In this document: positions 1 through 8,608 of the stretch, piece after piece
Position numbering within the stretch: the stretch's first letter is position 1
How the letters are laid out: the number at the start of each line of letters is the position of its first letter
From: a virus
Strand: one strand, 5' to 3'
IMG/VR virus record: IMGVR_UViG_3300011113_000640
Span: 1-64,000 of that record
DNA: 64,000 bases
Program-made: the position numbers and the translations under genes
Notes under the pieces: model-generated
What the model was told of the DNA's origin: nothing
Databases searched by the model: none
Seen by the model: only the letters and a program-made list of their open reading frames with translations

Positions 1-919
1 TTCCTAATCCACTTTTTTGAATGCTTTTCAACAAAGGCTTGTAGGTGGCGTGATACAGATATGTATTATCTGCAAGCTCTTGAATTTTCTTGGGCTTTTG
101 CTTGTGTGTTTTGCCATAGTCATACCAGCGATCCACAACATCAAATCCTGGCCGGAAAAATATGGCCATGGGCACACCTTGATCCTGTCTGATCATGCCC
201 ACACGAGTTTTGCCCTGCGGCGCATCTGTTTTTTCTTCTTGACCCACTCGTTGCAACCAAGCATCCGGACGCAGTCTGACCAACCAGGTGTATGGGTGTT
301 GGCTGGCAAAAAGATCGCCACCGCGTAGATAAGTTCGCAAAGGGTAGAACCACAGTGCCGGTCGTCCCGACGGTCTGGGCAGGGCCAAGGGATCATAGCC
401 AGGATCGTCAATGTCGGGTGTTCGACCAAAATGCTGGCGAGCACTGAATCCCAACTTGTCCTGATCTGTGAATCTCACAAAATATTCATCAGGCGAGCCC
501 GGCAAGATGGTTGCCATGTTTTCTATCTCAGTTCTGGCGTCTTGGGCTTCTGTGATCTGGGTTTCCCAAACATTTTGTCCTGGTCTATGTTTCTGCCAAA
601 ATGCCGCACCGGCATCGGTTTGTTGCCCACTGCGCCGGATGCGATAGCCTCGGCTTTTCACGTAGTCATACATGACAGCGGCAATGCCTTGACCTTGGAA
701 TCGTGGATCTACTTCCAGATCCTGTGGATTTAGTATCAGGCCTTGGCCGTCATAGCTCATGGTGAATAAGACATGACCTAGTTCTTTTCCGCCCCGACTG
801 GCTGTCACATATACAGTTTGATTATCAGCGTCATCATCGTCAACATAGTCATCGTCTTTTTGTATTTCAAAAGAGATATCTATGCCTTCAAAATCTCTAA
901 CAAACTCTTGGGCTCTCAT
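1..919 (-). CDS. GNAT-like protein with ART-like C-terminal start (partial, 3' end off window)
   Basis: Open reading frame on the minus strand, starting at 919 (protein begins MRAQEF) and running off the left edge after about 306 residues. Residues about 50-105 resemble a GNAT acetyltransferase core, with the acetyl-CoA loop VDPRFQGQGIAA. The last visible residues, LYHATYKPLLKSIQKSGLG, match the opening strand-helix of ADP-ribosyltransferase or KptA-like folds, so a second domain probably lies off-window. The start overlaps the stop of the upstream gene as ATGA, so the two are probably translated together. The first residues resemble those of the neighbour (MRAEEF) and the T4 capsid-targeting signal pattern. 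A virion-delivered effector is inference; the GNAT call is moderate and the ART call weak because only its beginning is visible. Confidence 0.6.
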   Translation of the reverse strand, partial: MRAQEFVRDFEGIDISFEIQKDDDYVDDDDADNQTVYVTASRGGKELGHVLFTMSYDGQGLILNPQDLEVDPRFQGQGIAAVMYDYVKSRGYRIRRSGQQTDAGAAFWQKHRPGQNVWETQITEAQDARTEIENMATILPGSPDEYFVRFTDQDKLGFSARQHFGRTPDIDDPGYDPLALPRPSGRPALWFYPLRTYLRGGDLFASQHPYTWLVRLRPDAWLQRVGQEEKTDAPQGKTRVGMIRQDQGVPMAIFFRPGFDVVDRWYDYGKTHKQKPKKIQELADNTYLYHATYKPLLKSIQKSGLG

Positions 920-2043
920 AGGCTGTAGGGATCCACTATGACCAAGTGGCCGTTGTTTCTGCGGCCAAGATTTTCCACGGCTGTCAAATCCAAGGGAGCT
1001 TGTCCACCCAGCACCTGTATCATGTCTTCGGTGGCCTGTATGAGTCCAAATATTTCCGCCTCGCTCATTTCTGCGGGCACAGGATTCCGCTGAAGAAACT
1101 GTTCACCCTGTTCACGGTCCACAGCACTCATGAGCTTTTCTATGTAGTCCAGTGTGGCTTCTTCGTTGGCCACATAGTTCACACGTTCCATTTCATACAC
1201 AAAGTAAGTTTCACCGTCTACCGTGAAGTTGCCTGAGTTGTAGATTCTTGGGTAGAAAGGATTCCGTTGATTCTGTTCAAAGAACCGCACATAGCGTCGG
1301 ACTACCTGTTCACGCTCGTCTTCGCCAATACCCAGTACTTTCAATATGGTACCACGTGGACTTTCGAACGCCATTTGATCACGTCCTTCACCGGCCAGTT
1401 CATAGCCACGCTGGAAAAAGTATTGTTGTATTCTATCACTGACTGTGAGTTCGTCGGGATAGTTTACTTCCTTGATTTGTTGAGCTGGCACCCACGCTGA
1501 GATATAATCACGATTCAGCAGATTTTTAGCGGCCCAGGCTCGGTGATTGCCATCTATGATATATCTGTTGGCATCTATCACAATAGGACGTTTGTCAATG
1601 AGATTCAGGCTGACTTCGCCAGCATGGCCAGGGTCTACTGCCATGACACGACCGTAGGGATCACTTTCAGGCTCTTGTTCCACATCGTCATATTCTTCAT
1701 CGGGTATGTTGAGATTCAGCAAGGGTACTTGTTGTAATTGCCACTGAGGATGAGATAATACTGTTTTCTCTAACTTAGGAATCAAAGATTCGTGATGTGT
1801 TTGATTGATGTAGTCTAAAACTTGTTGTGCTGTGGCGGTTTTACTTTCTTTAAGACTGTCAAATCGTTTGACCCAGACAAATCTAGTAGTGTCTGGAATC
1901 CACTTGACTCCCATGTGGCTCTTTGTGTCTGGATTGGTATTGATCAAGAAATCGCCGTCTTGATGCTTCAATATCTGTACTATTTGGCCAGTCTTTTCGA
2001 TCTTGGCCATGACTCTAGTAGAGGTAAATTCTTCGGCTCTCAT
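916..2043 (-). CDS. ParB/sulfiredoxin-like domain fused to kinase-like fold
   Basis: About 375 residues. A ParB/Srx-type core is visible near the middle (IVIDANRYIIDGNHRAWAA, with the DGNHR motif). The C-terminal half resembles the degenerate protein-kinase-like fold seen in many phages: MAFESPRGTILKV as a possible ATP-binding lysine strand, LDLTAVENLG in place of the HRD loop, and VIVDPYSL in place of DFG. The catalytic His is missing, so kinase activity is doubtful. I chose the ATG at 2043 rather than 2097: a CGTAAATA late-type octamer ends exactly 5 bases before it, and the protein then begins MRAEEF, parallel to MRAQEF of the next gene. The stop overlaps that gene's start. Function unknown; possible packaged protein. 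Confidence 0.65.
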   Translation of the reverse strand: MRAEEFTSTRVMAKIEKTGQIVQILKHQDGDFLINTNPDTKSHMGVKWIPDTTRFVWVKRFDSLKESKTATAQQVLDYINQTHHESLIPKLEKTVLSHPQWQLQQVPLLNLNIPDEEYDDVEQEPESDPYGRVMAVDPGHAGEVSLNLIDKRPIVIDANRYIIDGNHRAWAAKNLLNRDYISAWVPAQQIKEVNYPDELTVSDRIQQYFFQRGYELAGEGRDQMAFESPRGTILKVLGIGEDEREQVVRRYVRFFEQNQRNPFYPRIYNSGNFTVDGETYFVYEMERVNYVANEEATLDYIEKLMSAVDREQGEQFLQRNPVPAEMSEAEIFGLIQATEDMIQVLGGQAPLDLTAVENLGRRNNGHLVIVDPYSL

Positions 2044-2047
2044 AAAC

Positions 2048-2452
2048 TTATTTACGCGGCCTGCCGGCAGTAACTCTCTGTATGAGCTCGGCTGCATGCT
2101 CTAGGTTATTGTATTTTAATCTACAGAATGTGGCACTGACTATGCCTTTTGCGTAGGCAGTGCCCAATCCTTGTGCTATTTCGTTGAGTGCTCGAGCCGC
2201 TTTAAATCCATTTGCGTTTCTGGGAATGAATTCTGAATAGCGTTCAAATGTCATGGTCCTGCGTGTAATGTCTTGGGCATTGGCAGAACTGGCCTGGAAG
2301 TTGTCACACTGCTGACGATACTCGCCGGCCATGACTCGGATCTCAGTGATCTGCAGGTACTCGTTGGCGTCATAGGGTGCCATCAAGTAGGCATCCAACA
2401 AGGCACAACTGCTCAGCAACACACAGGTCAGGGCTAGAACAATACGTTTCAT
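2048..2452 (-). CDS. small lipoprotein, function unknown
   Basis: 134 residues. The N-terminus is a lipoprotein signal: MKR, a hydrophobic stretch, and the lipobox LLSSC with the modified Cys near residue 16. It would be exported and lipidated in the host envelope. The rest is a soluble, mainly helical domain with two further cysteines that I do not recognise. The start overlaps the stop of the 36-residue membrane peptide gene as ATGA, placing it in the same transcript as isocitrate lyase and the lysis genes. Superinfection exclusion or a lysis accessory role are possibilities, without direct support. Confidence 0.7.
   Translation of the reverse strand: MKRIVLALTCVLLSSCALLDAYLMAPYDANEYLQITEIRVMAGEYRQQCDNFQASSANAQDITRRTMTFERYSEFIPRNANGFKAARALNEIAQGLGTAYAKGIVSATFCRLKYNNLEHAAELIQRVTAGRPRK
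2049..2056 (-). promoter_or_regulatory. late-type promoter octamer CGTAAATA
   Basis: CGTAAATA followed by 5 bases and the ATG at 2043. In T4 the late octamer occupies about -13 to -6, so the predicted transcript would start at the A of the ATG. The octamer overlaps the stop codon of the upstream lipoprotein gene. Confidence 0.55.
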
Positions 2453-2559
2453 GGTCGTTCCTTGTCAGGCCAGAATATCACGGCCGCGGCCACTGACACT
2501 GCTATCATCACCACAGTCCAGCCCAGCACTTCCAACGCATAGAACATAAAATCAAGCAT
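2449..2559 (-). CDS. 36-residue single-span membrane peptide
   Basis: Starts [11 protein letters not shown], has one hydrophobic segment over about residues 7-30, and ends in a charged tail (WPDKERP). Its ATG overlaps the isocitrate lyase stop (TGATG) and its stop overlaps the lipoprotein start (ATGA), which is strong evidence that it is translated. Its position in the lysis transcript makes a holin, antiholin or other membrane-acting peptide plausible, but there is no motif to prove it. Confidence 0.65.
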   Translation of the reverse strand: MLDFMFYALEVLGWTVVMIAVSVAAAVIFWPDKERP

Positions 2560-3839
2560 CAGTGAAACTGTTCCTCTTCAGTGCTGCCCTTGAGTGCCTG
2601 TGTTGACGCTGTGGCTTCTATGGTGGTGGTCACACGGTCAAAATAGCTGGTTCCTACTTCTCTTTGGTGTTTGACTGCTTCAAAACCTCGCGCACCATCG
2701 GCAAATTCTTTTTGCTGTAGGTCCACAAATGCCGACATGCCATTCCTAGCATAGCCATGAGCCAGATCAAACATGCCGTGATTAAGAGCATGAAAGCCAG
2801 CGAGTGTAATGAATTGAAACTTGTAACCCATAGCTCCAAGTTCACGTTGGAAAACGCTGATTGTTGTATCATCTAAATTCTTCTTCCAGTTAAAAGATGG
2901 CGAGCAGTTGTAGGCCAACATCTTGTTAGGGAATTTGTCATGAATTGCATCGGCAAATTTCTTAGCAAAATCCAGATCTGGCGTGCCTGTCTCGCACCAG
3001 ATCAAATCTGCGTAAGGTGCATAGGCCAGGCCACGACTCACGGCCTGCTCAAAGCCGTTGCGTGTTTCATAGAAACCTTCCACTGTGCGCTCACCGGTCA
3101 GGAAAGGTCGGTCGTTTTCGTCCACGTCACTGGTGACCAATGCGGCTGCTTCGGCATCTGTGCGTGCCAATAATACTGTGGGCACACCCAGCACATCGGC
3201 AGCTAGTCGTGCAGCATTGAGTTTGTTGACAGCTTCGCGGGTGGGAATCAAGACCTTGCCGCCCATGTGACCGCACTTCTTGGCACTGGCCAACTGATCT
3301 TCAAAATGCACACCAGCTGCACCGGCTTCGATCATGGCCTTCATGAGTTCGTAGGCATTTAATACACCACCAAAGCCCGACTCGGCGTCGGCCACTATGG
3401 GCTGGAAAAAGTCCACATCTCCAGAACCTTCCATCCACTGGATCTGATCGGCACGTGCAAATGTGTTGTTGATTTTACGTACCATTTCAGGCACTGAATT
3501 CACGGCGTATAAACTTTGATCAGGATACATTTGTCCTGACGTGTTGGCATCAGCTGCCACTTGCCAACCACTTAGATAAATTCCTTTGAGTCCAGCCTTG
3601 ACCTGTTGCAATGCCTGCATGCCTGTTAGTGCGCCTAGGGTGTTAACATAATCTTCTTCCAACAAGCTCATCCATAGTTTGTTGGCACCACGTTCGGCCA
3701 AGCTGTATTCCACAGGATTGGATCCTTGCAAGTCCACTACCTGTTCGGCGGTGTAGTTGCGTTTGATGTGGTCCCAGCGTGGGTTGCTTTCCCATTCTTT
3801 TCTAATGTGTGTTGCTCGTGCTTTTTTGTTCAACGACAT
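2559..3839 (-). CDS. aceA: isocitrate lyase
   Basis: 426 residues, near the length of the E. coli enzyme (434). It cleaves isocitrate to succinate and glyoxylate, the first step of the glyoxylate shunt. The active-site signature KKCGHMGG is intact, with the catalytic Cys near residue 189. Other conserved segments are [10 protein letters not shown], the metal-binding [12 protein letters not shown] and [17 protein letters not shown], and the substrate-binding stretch [12 protein letters not shown]. The start at 3839 has a good ribosome binding site (AAGGAAG) that would fall inside the protein if the upstream ATG were used. It lies 21 bases after the Rz-like gene and overlaps the next gene, so it is part of the lysis operon. 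No degradation is visible. Isocitrate lyase is very unusual as a phage auxiliary metabolic gene. Confidence 0.96.
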   Translation of the reverse strand: MSLNKKARATHIRKEWESNPRWDHIKRNYTAEQVVDLQGSNPVEYSLAERGANKLWMSLLEEDYVNTLGALTGMQALQQVKAGLKGIYLSGWQVAADANTSGQMYPDQSLYAVNSVPEMVRKINNTFARADQIQWMEGSGDVDFFQPIVADAESGFGGVLNAYELMKAMIEAGAAGVHFEDQLASAKKCGHMGGKVLIPTREAVNKLNAARLAADVLGVPTVLLARTDAEAAALVTSDVDENDRPFLTGERTVEGFYETRNGFEQAVSRGLAYAPYADLIWCETGTPDLDFAKKFADAIHDKFPNKMLAYNCSPSFNWKKNLDDTTISVFQRELGAMGYKFQFITLAGFHALNHGMFDLAHGYARNGMSAFVDLQQKEFADGARGFEAVKHQREVGTSYFDRVTTTIEATASTQALKGSTEEEQFH

Positions 3840-3860
3840 TTTGCTTCCTTTCAACGGTTA

Positions 3861-4472
3861 TTATTTGCTGATGCTTTCGAATATCGTTTTCTGTTCACGA
3901 TACCATTCCTGCCAGGCCTTTAGTTTTTCTGCGTTTTCGTGGCAGGCTCCGTAGTTTTCGATGACTCGGTCGAGGAGACGACTGGCTTCAATGGCACTGG
4001 GGGTTCCATCAGTTGCGGTGGCACGCTGGGGAACTTGATTGAGACTGGCACTGTCGTGCAAGCTGACAGTGCTACGAGGCAAACTGCACTGAGCATCCAA
4101 CTGCCGACCCGCTGTGTCACGGACGATTTCTCTTGTGATGTATACATTTTCTTTGACCACCTTTACTTTTTCAATTATCTTGGTTTCAATCACAGTGTTG
4201 ACCTGCTGTGACTTCTCTTCTGCGATTCGGACTCGTTGTTTCATTTCTGCTATCTGTTCTCTGTAGCTGATGCCACCCGAGAAATAAGCGGCAATGACTA
4301 AAGCCAACACACCCATTAATTCTGCGGGCAAACGATACTGACCTATGAGTGGTATCCATGACACCAGCTTGCTGGCCACATACAGGATCACACCTGCCCC
4401 AAACAACAGATAGGTCAGCCAGACAAATATGCTGTCAGGTATCAGTTGCAGGAGCCATTGTATCTGCCACAT
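3861..4472 (-). CDS. Rz-like inner-membrane spanin
   Basis: 203 residues. Two hydrophobic segments near residues 14-32 and 50-66 are followed by a long charged helical or coiled-coil region (REQIAEMKQRVRIAEEKSQQ) and a periplasmic tail. Its start overlaps the endolysin stop (TGATG). An Rz1-like lipoprotein is fully nested inside it in another frame, the classic lambda Rz/Rz1 arrangement. Role by family: the inner-membrane half of the spanin complex that fuses inner and outer membrane at the end of lysis. Two membrane segments are more than the usual single one. This implies a Gram-negative host. Confidence 0.8.
   Translation of the reverse strand: MWQIQWLLQLIPDSIFVWLTYLLFGAGVILYVASKLVSWIPLIGQYRLPAELMGVLALVIAAYFSGGISYREQIAEMKQRVRIAEEKSQQVNTVIETKIIEKVKVVKENVYITREIVRDTAGRQLDAQCSLPRSTVSLHDSASLNQVPQRATATDGTPSAIEASRLLDRVIENYGACHENAEKLKAWQEWYREQKTIFESISK
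3920..4147 (-). CDS. Rz1-like outer-membrane spanin lipoprotein, nested in Rz
   Basis: 75 residues in a different frame, entirely inside the Rz-like gene. It has a hydrophobic export signal ending in lipobox LSAC (Cys near residue 30) and then a short proline-rich stretch (PSVPPQLMEPPVPLKP), the hallmark of Rz1 proteins. It would be lipidated, anchored in the outer membrane, and paired with the Rz-like protein across the periplasm. The nested position plus lipobox and proline content make the call strong although such proteins share little sequence. Confidence 0.8.
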   Translation of the reverse strand: MYTSQEKSSVTQRVGSWMLSAVCLVALSACTTVPVSIKFPSVPPQLMEPPVPLKPVVSSTESSKTTEPATKTQKN

Positions 4473-5098
4473 CAGTGACCGCCAAATACATGTAGGGCAT
4501 GAGCATAGTGTTTCATCCTATCCTCGAGTCCAATGGTGCCGCCGTTGATTCTTTTTGTCATGGTCAGGATGTCATTGTTGTCAGCATATTGATTCAAGTT
4601 GTTGGTCTCCCAGAACCAGCAGGCACTTTGTACTGCACCTTCAAAGGTTTCCAAGTAAGCACTGGTTTCTTCCACTGGTGTTTCTATTGAATCAGCAAAG
4701 TTTGAGTAGTTGCTCTTGCCTGTGAGCTGGATCAAGCCACGACCGCAGTAACGGAAACCATCGCCGCTCTCTTCAGGACCATTGCCCATTCTGTTGGCAT
4801 AGATCCTGTTGGCTATGGCTTCGGCCTTGTTGGGCAAACCAGCATACTGTTCAGCTAGGGCATCTGTGGGAAAATACTTGGGAAATATCTTTCTTAGACT
4901 TGCGGCACGATAATTGAGATTTTCTTTGAGGAACACAAATCCGCCTGACTCATGGGCGCATTGTGCCAAAAAAGCAGCCACACGCTGTGGAGTGTCAATG
5001 CTGTAGTCAGGCAATAATTTGTTTAGGGCACTGCACCACTGATCGATGTAGGGATTTTTAGGTATGATTTGTGCTAGTTGTTCTCTGGTGATTTCCAT
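4472..5098 (-). CDS. GH19-type endolysin (chitinase-like lysozyme)
   Basis: About 208 residues. GH19 fold features: CAHESGGF with the first catalytic Glu near residue 50, the second acidic site in LKENLNYRAASLRKIFPKYF, the NRMGNGPEESGDG...CGRGLIQLTGKSNY core, and a C-terminal helical part with ACWFW and TKRINGG. Phage GH19 proteins cleave peptidoglycan. I prefer the ATG at 5098 over an upstream start because AAGGAA lies at a good distance before it. First gene of the lysis operon, followed by the spanins. No signal peptide, so release would need a holin. Confidence 0.9.
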   Translation of the reverse strand: MEITREQLAQIIPKNPYIDQWCSALNKLLPDYSIDTPQRVAAFLAQCAHESGGFVFLKENLNYRAASLRKIFPKYFPTDALAEQYAGLPNKAEAIANRIYANRMGNGPEESGDGFRYCGRGLIQLTGKSNYSNFADSIETPVEETSAYLETFEGAVQSACWFWETNNLNQYADNNDILTMTKRINGGTIGLEDRMKHYAHALHVFGGH

Positions 5099-5120
5099 GG
5101 GTATTCCTTGATGATATCCA

Positions 5121-5128
5121 TATTTAGT
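5121..5128 (-). promoter_or_regulatory. late-type promoter octamer ACTAAATA (lysis operon)
   Basis: ACTAAATA about 22 bases upstream of the endolysin start, leaving room for a short leader with the AAGGAA ribosome binding site. It is divergent from the TATAAATA octamer at 5206. Confidence 0.4.
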
Positions 5129-5205
5129 TTGCCGCAAGTTGATTTTTTATACATTTTACTCCGCAATGATGATTACAAGTATTTTATCCAGTATTGGTTG
5201 CAAAC

Positions 5206-5213
5206 TATAAATA
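5206..5213 (+). promoter_or_regulatory. perfect T4-late promoter octamer TATAAATA
   Basis: TATAAATA, then 5 bases, then ATG at 5219. This exactly matches the T4 late consensus, and its spacing predicts a transcript starting at the start codon (leaderless). No Shine-Dalgarno sequence lies upstream of the ATG. Confidence 0.7.
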
Positions 5214-5218
5214 GCAAT

Positions 5219-6355
5219 ATGAACGTTCTTGTTTTAACTCCAGACCGTGTGGGCAGCAGCTTTTTACAACGATTGATAACCGTTTATATGACAGCGCACA
5301 AATATGATCGCCCAGTGATCAACATACACGAACTCACTGATCCTATGTTCATCAAATATCACAGCCCTGTATTCAATCAAGAAGTCATTGGGTGTTCCTT
5401 TAAACTAGGCAAACATAGATCATTGCCTGAAATTGTTGAACTATTAAAATCAACCGATCATTACAAAGTTTGTAGACTAACTCAGTTCTATTTGAAACAA
5501 CGCCAAGATTCAATAGCAGATCAGGTAGAGTTATATCACTATCTCAATGACAATTATTTTATTATCAGTGCTCGCAGAGATAACATGTTTGAGTACGGGC
5601 TGAGCTGGTGCATAGCCAAAGAATCTCATTTAATGAACGCTGCAAGTCATGAAGAAAAATTCAATTATTTTAAAAAATTATATCGTAATAAAATTACTGT
5701 AGATCCGCAAATGTTGTTGCATCACATTTATCAATATCAAGACTATATTAAATGGGTCGATGAATCATTTAAAGTTAATTCATATTTTCATTATGATCGA
5801 GACATGACTCGTATTGAGGATTACGTTCTAAACTTAAACATATTCAAAGATCAAGAAAAAAAGAAATCTTGGCAAGATATATTTGGTATCAATTTTACTG
5901 ACTGGAACAAATGTCATTATCTCATCAGCGATATGAGTGGCATTGGCCAACAGTTAGAAAAAAACTTTGATGTGCCAAAATTAACTTACGATAGTAATGA
6001 TACCGGTGTGCAATTACAGTGTGTTGAGCCCGATTATATACCACAGACTCTGACTCAGGAAGATCAACGCTTGTTGATTGAAAAAGGCCCGGCATACACT
6101 CAGGCCGCTGACGCTATACAAGAGCTGGTGGATCACAAAGTGCTGTATAAAGCTGTGCCAATTAAATTACAAACCATGATGGAAAAACGACTGTTGGTCA
6201 GTAACTTTGATGAGTGTCTTGAAGCTTATAATCGTGCTGTGGAAGATCCATTGTGTGGTCTGTATAATATGAGAAAAACTCTAGGCTTAGATGATATTTC
6301 TAAAATTTCAGAAGAAGAAATCAAACGCTGGCATAACTTGCCAAAATTAACCTAA
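5219..6355 (+). CDS. sulfotransferase-like protein, copy 1
   Basis: 378 residues. The N-terminus (MNVLVLTPDRVGSSFLQRLI) resembles the PAPS 5'-phosphosulfate loop of sulfotransferases, and ISARRDNMFEYGLSWCI near residue 150 resembles the 3'-phosphate-binding Arg...Ser stretch. The remainder is unfamiliar. It is about 45 percent identical by eye to the next gene in its N-terminal half, so the pair arose by tandem duplication. The start at 5219 is set by the late octamer 5 bases upstream; an upstream alternative would include the promoter. Substrate unknown; if the sulfotransferase reading is right it would use PAPS, which the kinase at 8609-9445 might supply. Activity not proven. Confidence 0.55.
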   Translation: MNVLVLTPDRVGSSFLQRLITVYMTAHKYDRPVINIHELTDPMFIKYHSPVFNQEVIGCSFKLGKHRSLPEIVELLKSTDHYKVCRLTQFYLKQRQDSIADQVELYHYLNDNYFIISARRDNMFEYGLSWCIAKESHLMNAASHEEKFNYFKKLYRNKITVDPQMLLHHIYQYQDYIKWVDESFKVNSYFHYDRDMTRIEDYVLNLNIFKDQEKKKSWQDIFGINFTDWNKCHYLISDMSGIGQQLEKNFDVPKLTYDSNDTGVQLQCVEPDYIPQTLTQEDQRLLIEKGPAYTQAADAIQELVDHKVLYKAVPIKLQTMMEKRLLVSNFDECLEAYNRAVEDPLCGLYNMRKTLGLDDISKISEEEIKRWHNLPKLT

Positions 6356-6439
6356 CATCGTCTCCAGACATAGGCGTAACACCGGTAGATAAACAGCTTG
6401 ATTATATAACAGACATCTATTGCAAAAATAAGTAATGGC

Positions 6440-7729
6440 ATGAATGTTCTGATCCTGACTCCAGATGCGGTAGGCAGTACTCTTTTACAGCGGCTAATTA
6501 CCATTTACATGCAGTTCCATCACTATGATCGCCCCGTGATCAATCTGCACGAACTCACCAACGGCTTGGTCAAATATCATAATGAGCATTTTGGTCACGA
6601 AGTTTTGGGCAAGAAAACTGGCAAGTGGGGCTACTATCAAAGTTTGCAAGAAGTTGTTGAATTGCTGAGCAGTGTGGATCACTACAAGACCAGCAGGCTG
6701 GCACACTATCACATACGAAATCGTCAAGACAACCTGGCAGATCAGATACCATTTTATCAATACCTCAATGATAATTTTTACATTATTAGTTGTCGCCGAC
6801 ACAACATATTTGAACATGCACTGAGTTGGTGTCTCAGCAAGGTTACCAAAAAACTCAATGTGTATTCAGGCACAGAAAAAATCGACAATTTTTTTGACAT
6901 TTACCGCAACGGTATTGAACTGGACCCCAACAGCCTACTACAAACACTAAACGCCTACAAGGACTATGTGAAGTGGTGCAATGATCATTTTGATGTGGCC
7001 AATTATTTTTTCTACGAAGAACACTTGCCCAACATTGAAAAATACATTTTGAACCTACCAATTTTCGCACAACAACCTCAACAGTTGACCTGGCAGGACA
7101 ACTTTGGCATGCAATTTAACAAGTGGAACATGTGTCATTATGTCAGCAGCGATCTAGGAACCTTGGCCTTGGACAAACCAGAAACATTTGCACAGTTGGC
7201 TGATCAATCACGCACCTACAAATTAGGCGATGCAGATCACACACTAATCAAAGGATACAAGGATGTGCGTGATCCCAGCTGGCCAGAGGTCAATACTATG
7301 GAAGATTATGAAAGTTTACCTCAACATATCAAGGATGAAGTTGAACAAAAACATGGAATAAGTCTTGGCACCAACACCAGCCTGGTCAGCTACACAGCAT
7401 TACACAAACCTTTGATCGAACTATTGCCCAAGGAACATCAAGAATTCCTGCAGCAGAATCAAGAGACTTATGATCAAAGCATGAAAAATATTCATCAAAT
7501 GGTCACCAATGGAATCATAGTCAGTGATCCTCCAATCAAAAAACAAACCTTGGCAGAAAAAAAGCACATGATCAAAAACTATCAGCATCTGTTGACCGTT
7601 TACAATCAATGGATTGAACAAAATCCAGATCTAGGGCGTCCGTTAGACAATGACACCTTGGATCAGTTTGCTGATATGGAACGAGCTAGGTGGAATCCTG
7701 CTACTACAGCAATAACAGTATCTGATTGA
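6440..7729 (+). CDS. sulfotransferase-like protein, copy 2
   Basis: 429 residues, a paralogue of the preceding gene. Shared features: MNVLILTPDAVGSTLLQRLI, YDRPVINLHELT, a DHYK..RL..Y segment, and YIISCRRHNIFEHALSWCLSK. It is longer because of an insertion near residues 265-315. The 84-base gap from copy 1 contains no clear promoter. The last 26 bases overlap the convergent SGNH hydrolase gene. Assigned as sulfotransferase-like on the two PAPS-loop-like motifs only; another P-loop-like transferase is possible. Confidence 0.5.
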   Translation: MNVLILTPDAVGSTLLQRLITIYMQFHHYDRPVINLHELTNGLVKYHNEHFGHEVLGKKTGKWGYYQSLQEVVELLSSVDHYKTSRLAHYHIRNRQDNLADQIPFYQYLNDNFYIISCRRHNIFEHALSWCLSKVTKKLNVYSGTEKIDNFFDIYRNGIELDPNSLLQTLNAYKDYVKWCNDHFDVANYFFYEEHLPNIEKYILNLPIFAQQPQQLTWQDNFGMQFNKWNMCHYVSSDLGTLALDKPETFAQLADQSRTYKLGDADHTLIKGYKDVRDPSWPEVNTMEDYESLPQHIKDEVEQKHGISLGTNTSLVSYTALHKPLIELLPKEHQEFLQQNQETYDQSMKNIHQMVTNGIIVSDPPIKKQTLAEKKHMIKNYQHLLTVYNQWIEQNPDLGRPLDNDTLDQFADMERARWNPATTAITVSD

Positions 7730-8561
7730 CCAGACTTTGACTAGTAAGGATGTCATAATGATGTCCATCACGGGCTAGATCTAACACTTTGATTTCTGGA
7801 ATCACTAGACCTTTCACTTTAGATTCCACAACACCTTTGAATGATTTAGGGACAAAATTTGGAATAAAAGTGTGTATGATTTTTGTATTGCAATCATTGG
7901 ACTCTAACACTTGATAGATATTGTGCAAGATGTTTTCGATGTCTTCTTCGTCAGTGCAGTTGCCTCCTCGCAACCTTCTCCATTCATCTTGCATACATGA
8001 ATCATTCCATCCGCCGTGTACAGAATCAATTTCATCTTGTATTTTTTGTGGTAATGTGTGGCGATTCTGTCTGGTGCAACTAGGCCAACTATCATCACGT
8101 ATGCTATTGTAAAAATTTTGCCAATGTTGATCCAATATCGTTTGCAGATTTTCTTCGCGACGATTCACATAACTCCACTGTATGATCATGAGCTTGGGTT
8201 GGATTTGTTTTAGGATATCTATAGATTTTCTGGATATCCAGTCGTTGCTGGCTCCATCCATGCTGACATTTACGGTTCTGGTGCCAATGGATTGTTGCAA
8301 AATATAGCTCCAGGTGTGTTCTCTAGGGCTTCCTAGACCCACAGTAAAACTGTCGCCTACACACCAAATGGCCTTGGATAGTTCTGACAGTGAGTCTGGC
8401 CAGCTTTGATCTCGATAGCCACGATTGTTGTAACGATATTCTACTTGATAGGGATAAGATCTATAGTGCTCACGATCCAGGCACTGATCTTCACAGTCAA
8501 TGCCAGTGGTAGACCAGCACTGGTCAACACGACTGGGTATTACAAAGTCAGGTAGGATCAT
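7704..8561 (-). CDS. SGNH/GDSL hydrolase-like protein
   Basis: 285 residues. SGNH blocks are recognisable: AIWCVGDSFTVG (nucleophile Ser, near residue 72), SMDGASNDWI (Gly and Asn of the oxyanion hole), and a C-terminal DGHHYD for the Asp-x-x-His dyad. The family hydrolyses esters on lipids, glycans or peptides; here the substrate is unknown, and removing acetyl groups from host surface glycans is one possibility. No signal peptide. One of four SGNH proteins in the window. It is convergent with the sulfotransferase-like gene, overlapping it by 26 bases. Confidence 0.75.
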   Translation of the reverse strand: MILPDFVIPSRVDQCWSTTGIDCEDQCLDREHYRSYPYQVEYRYNNRGYRDQSWPDSLSELSKAIWCVGDSFTVGLGSPREHTWSYILQQSIGTRTVNVSMDGASNDWISRKSIDILKQIQPKLMIIQWSYVNRREENLQTILDQHWQNFYNSIRDDSWPSCTRQNRHTLPQKIQDEIDSVHGGWNDSCMQDEWRRLRGGNCTDEEDIENILHNIYQVLESNDCNTKIIHTFIPNFVPKSFKGVVESKVKGLVIPEIKVLDLARDGHHYDILTSQSLVNQILLLL

Positions 8562-8608
8562 TTTTTATACGACTCAAGAAATCCACTTCATGTTCGTAGT
8601 TGTTGAGC

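Noticed and set aside
2043-2097. Upstream ATG at 2097 for the ParB/kinase-like protein
   Set aside because: It lies inside the lipoprotein gene, and the octamer spacing plus the MRAxEF start shared with the neighbour favour 2043.
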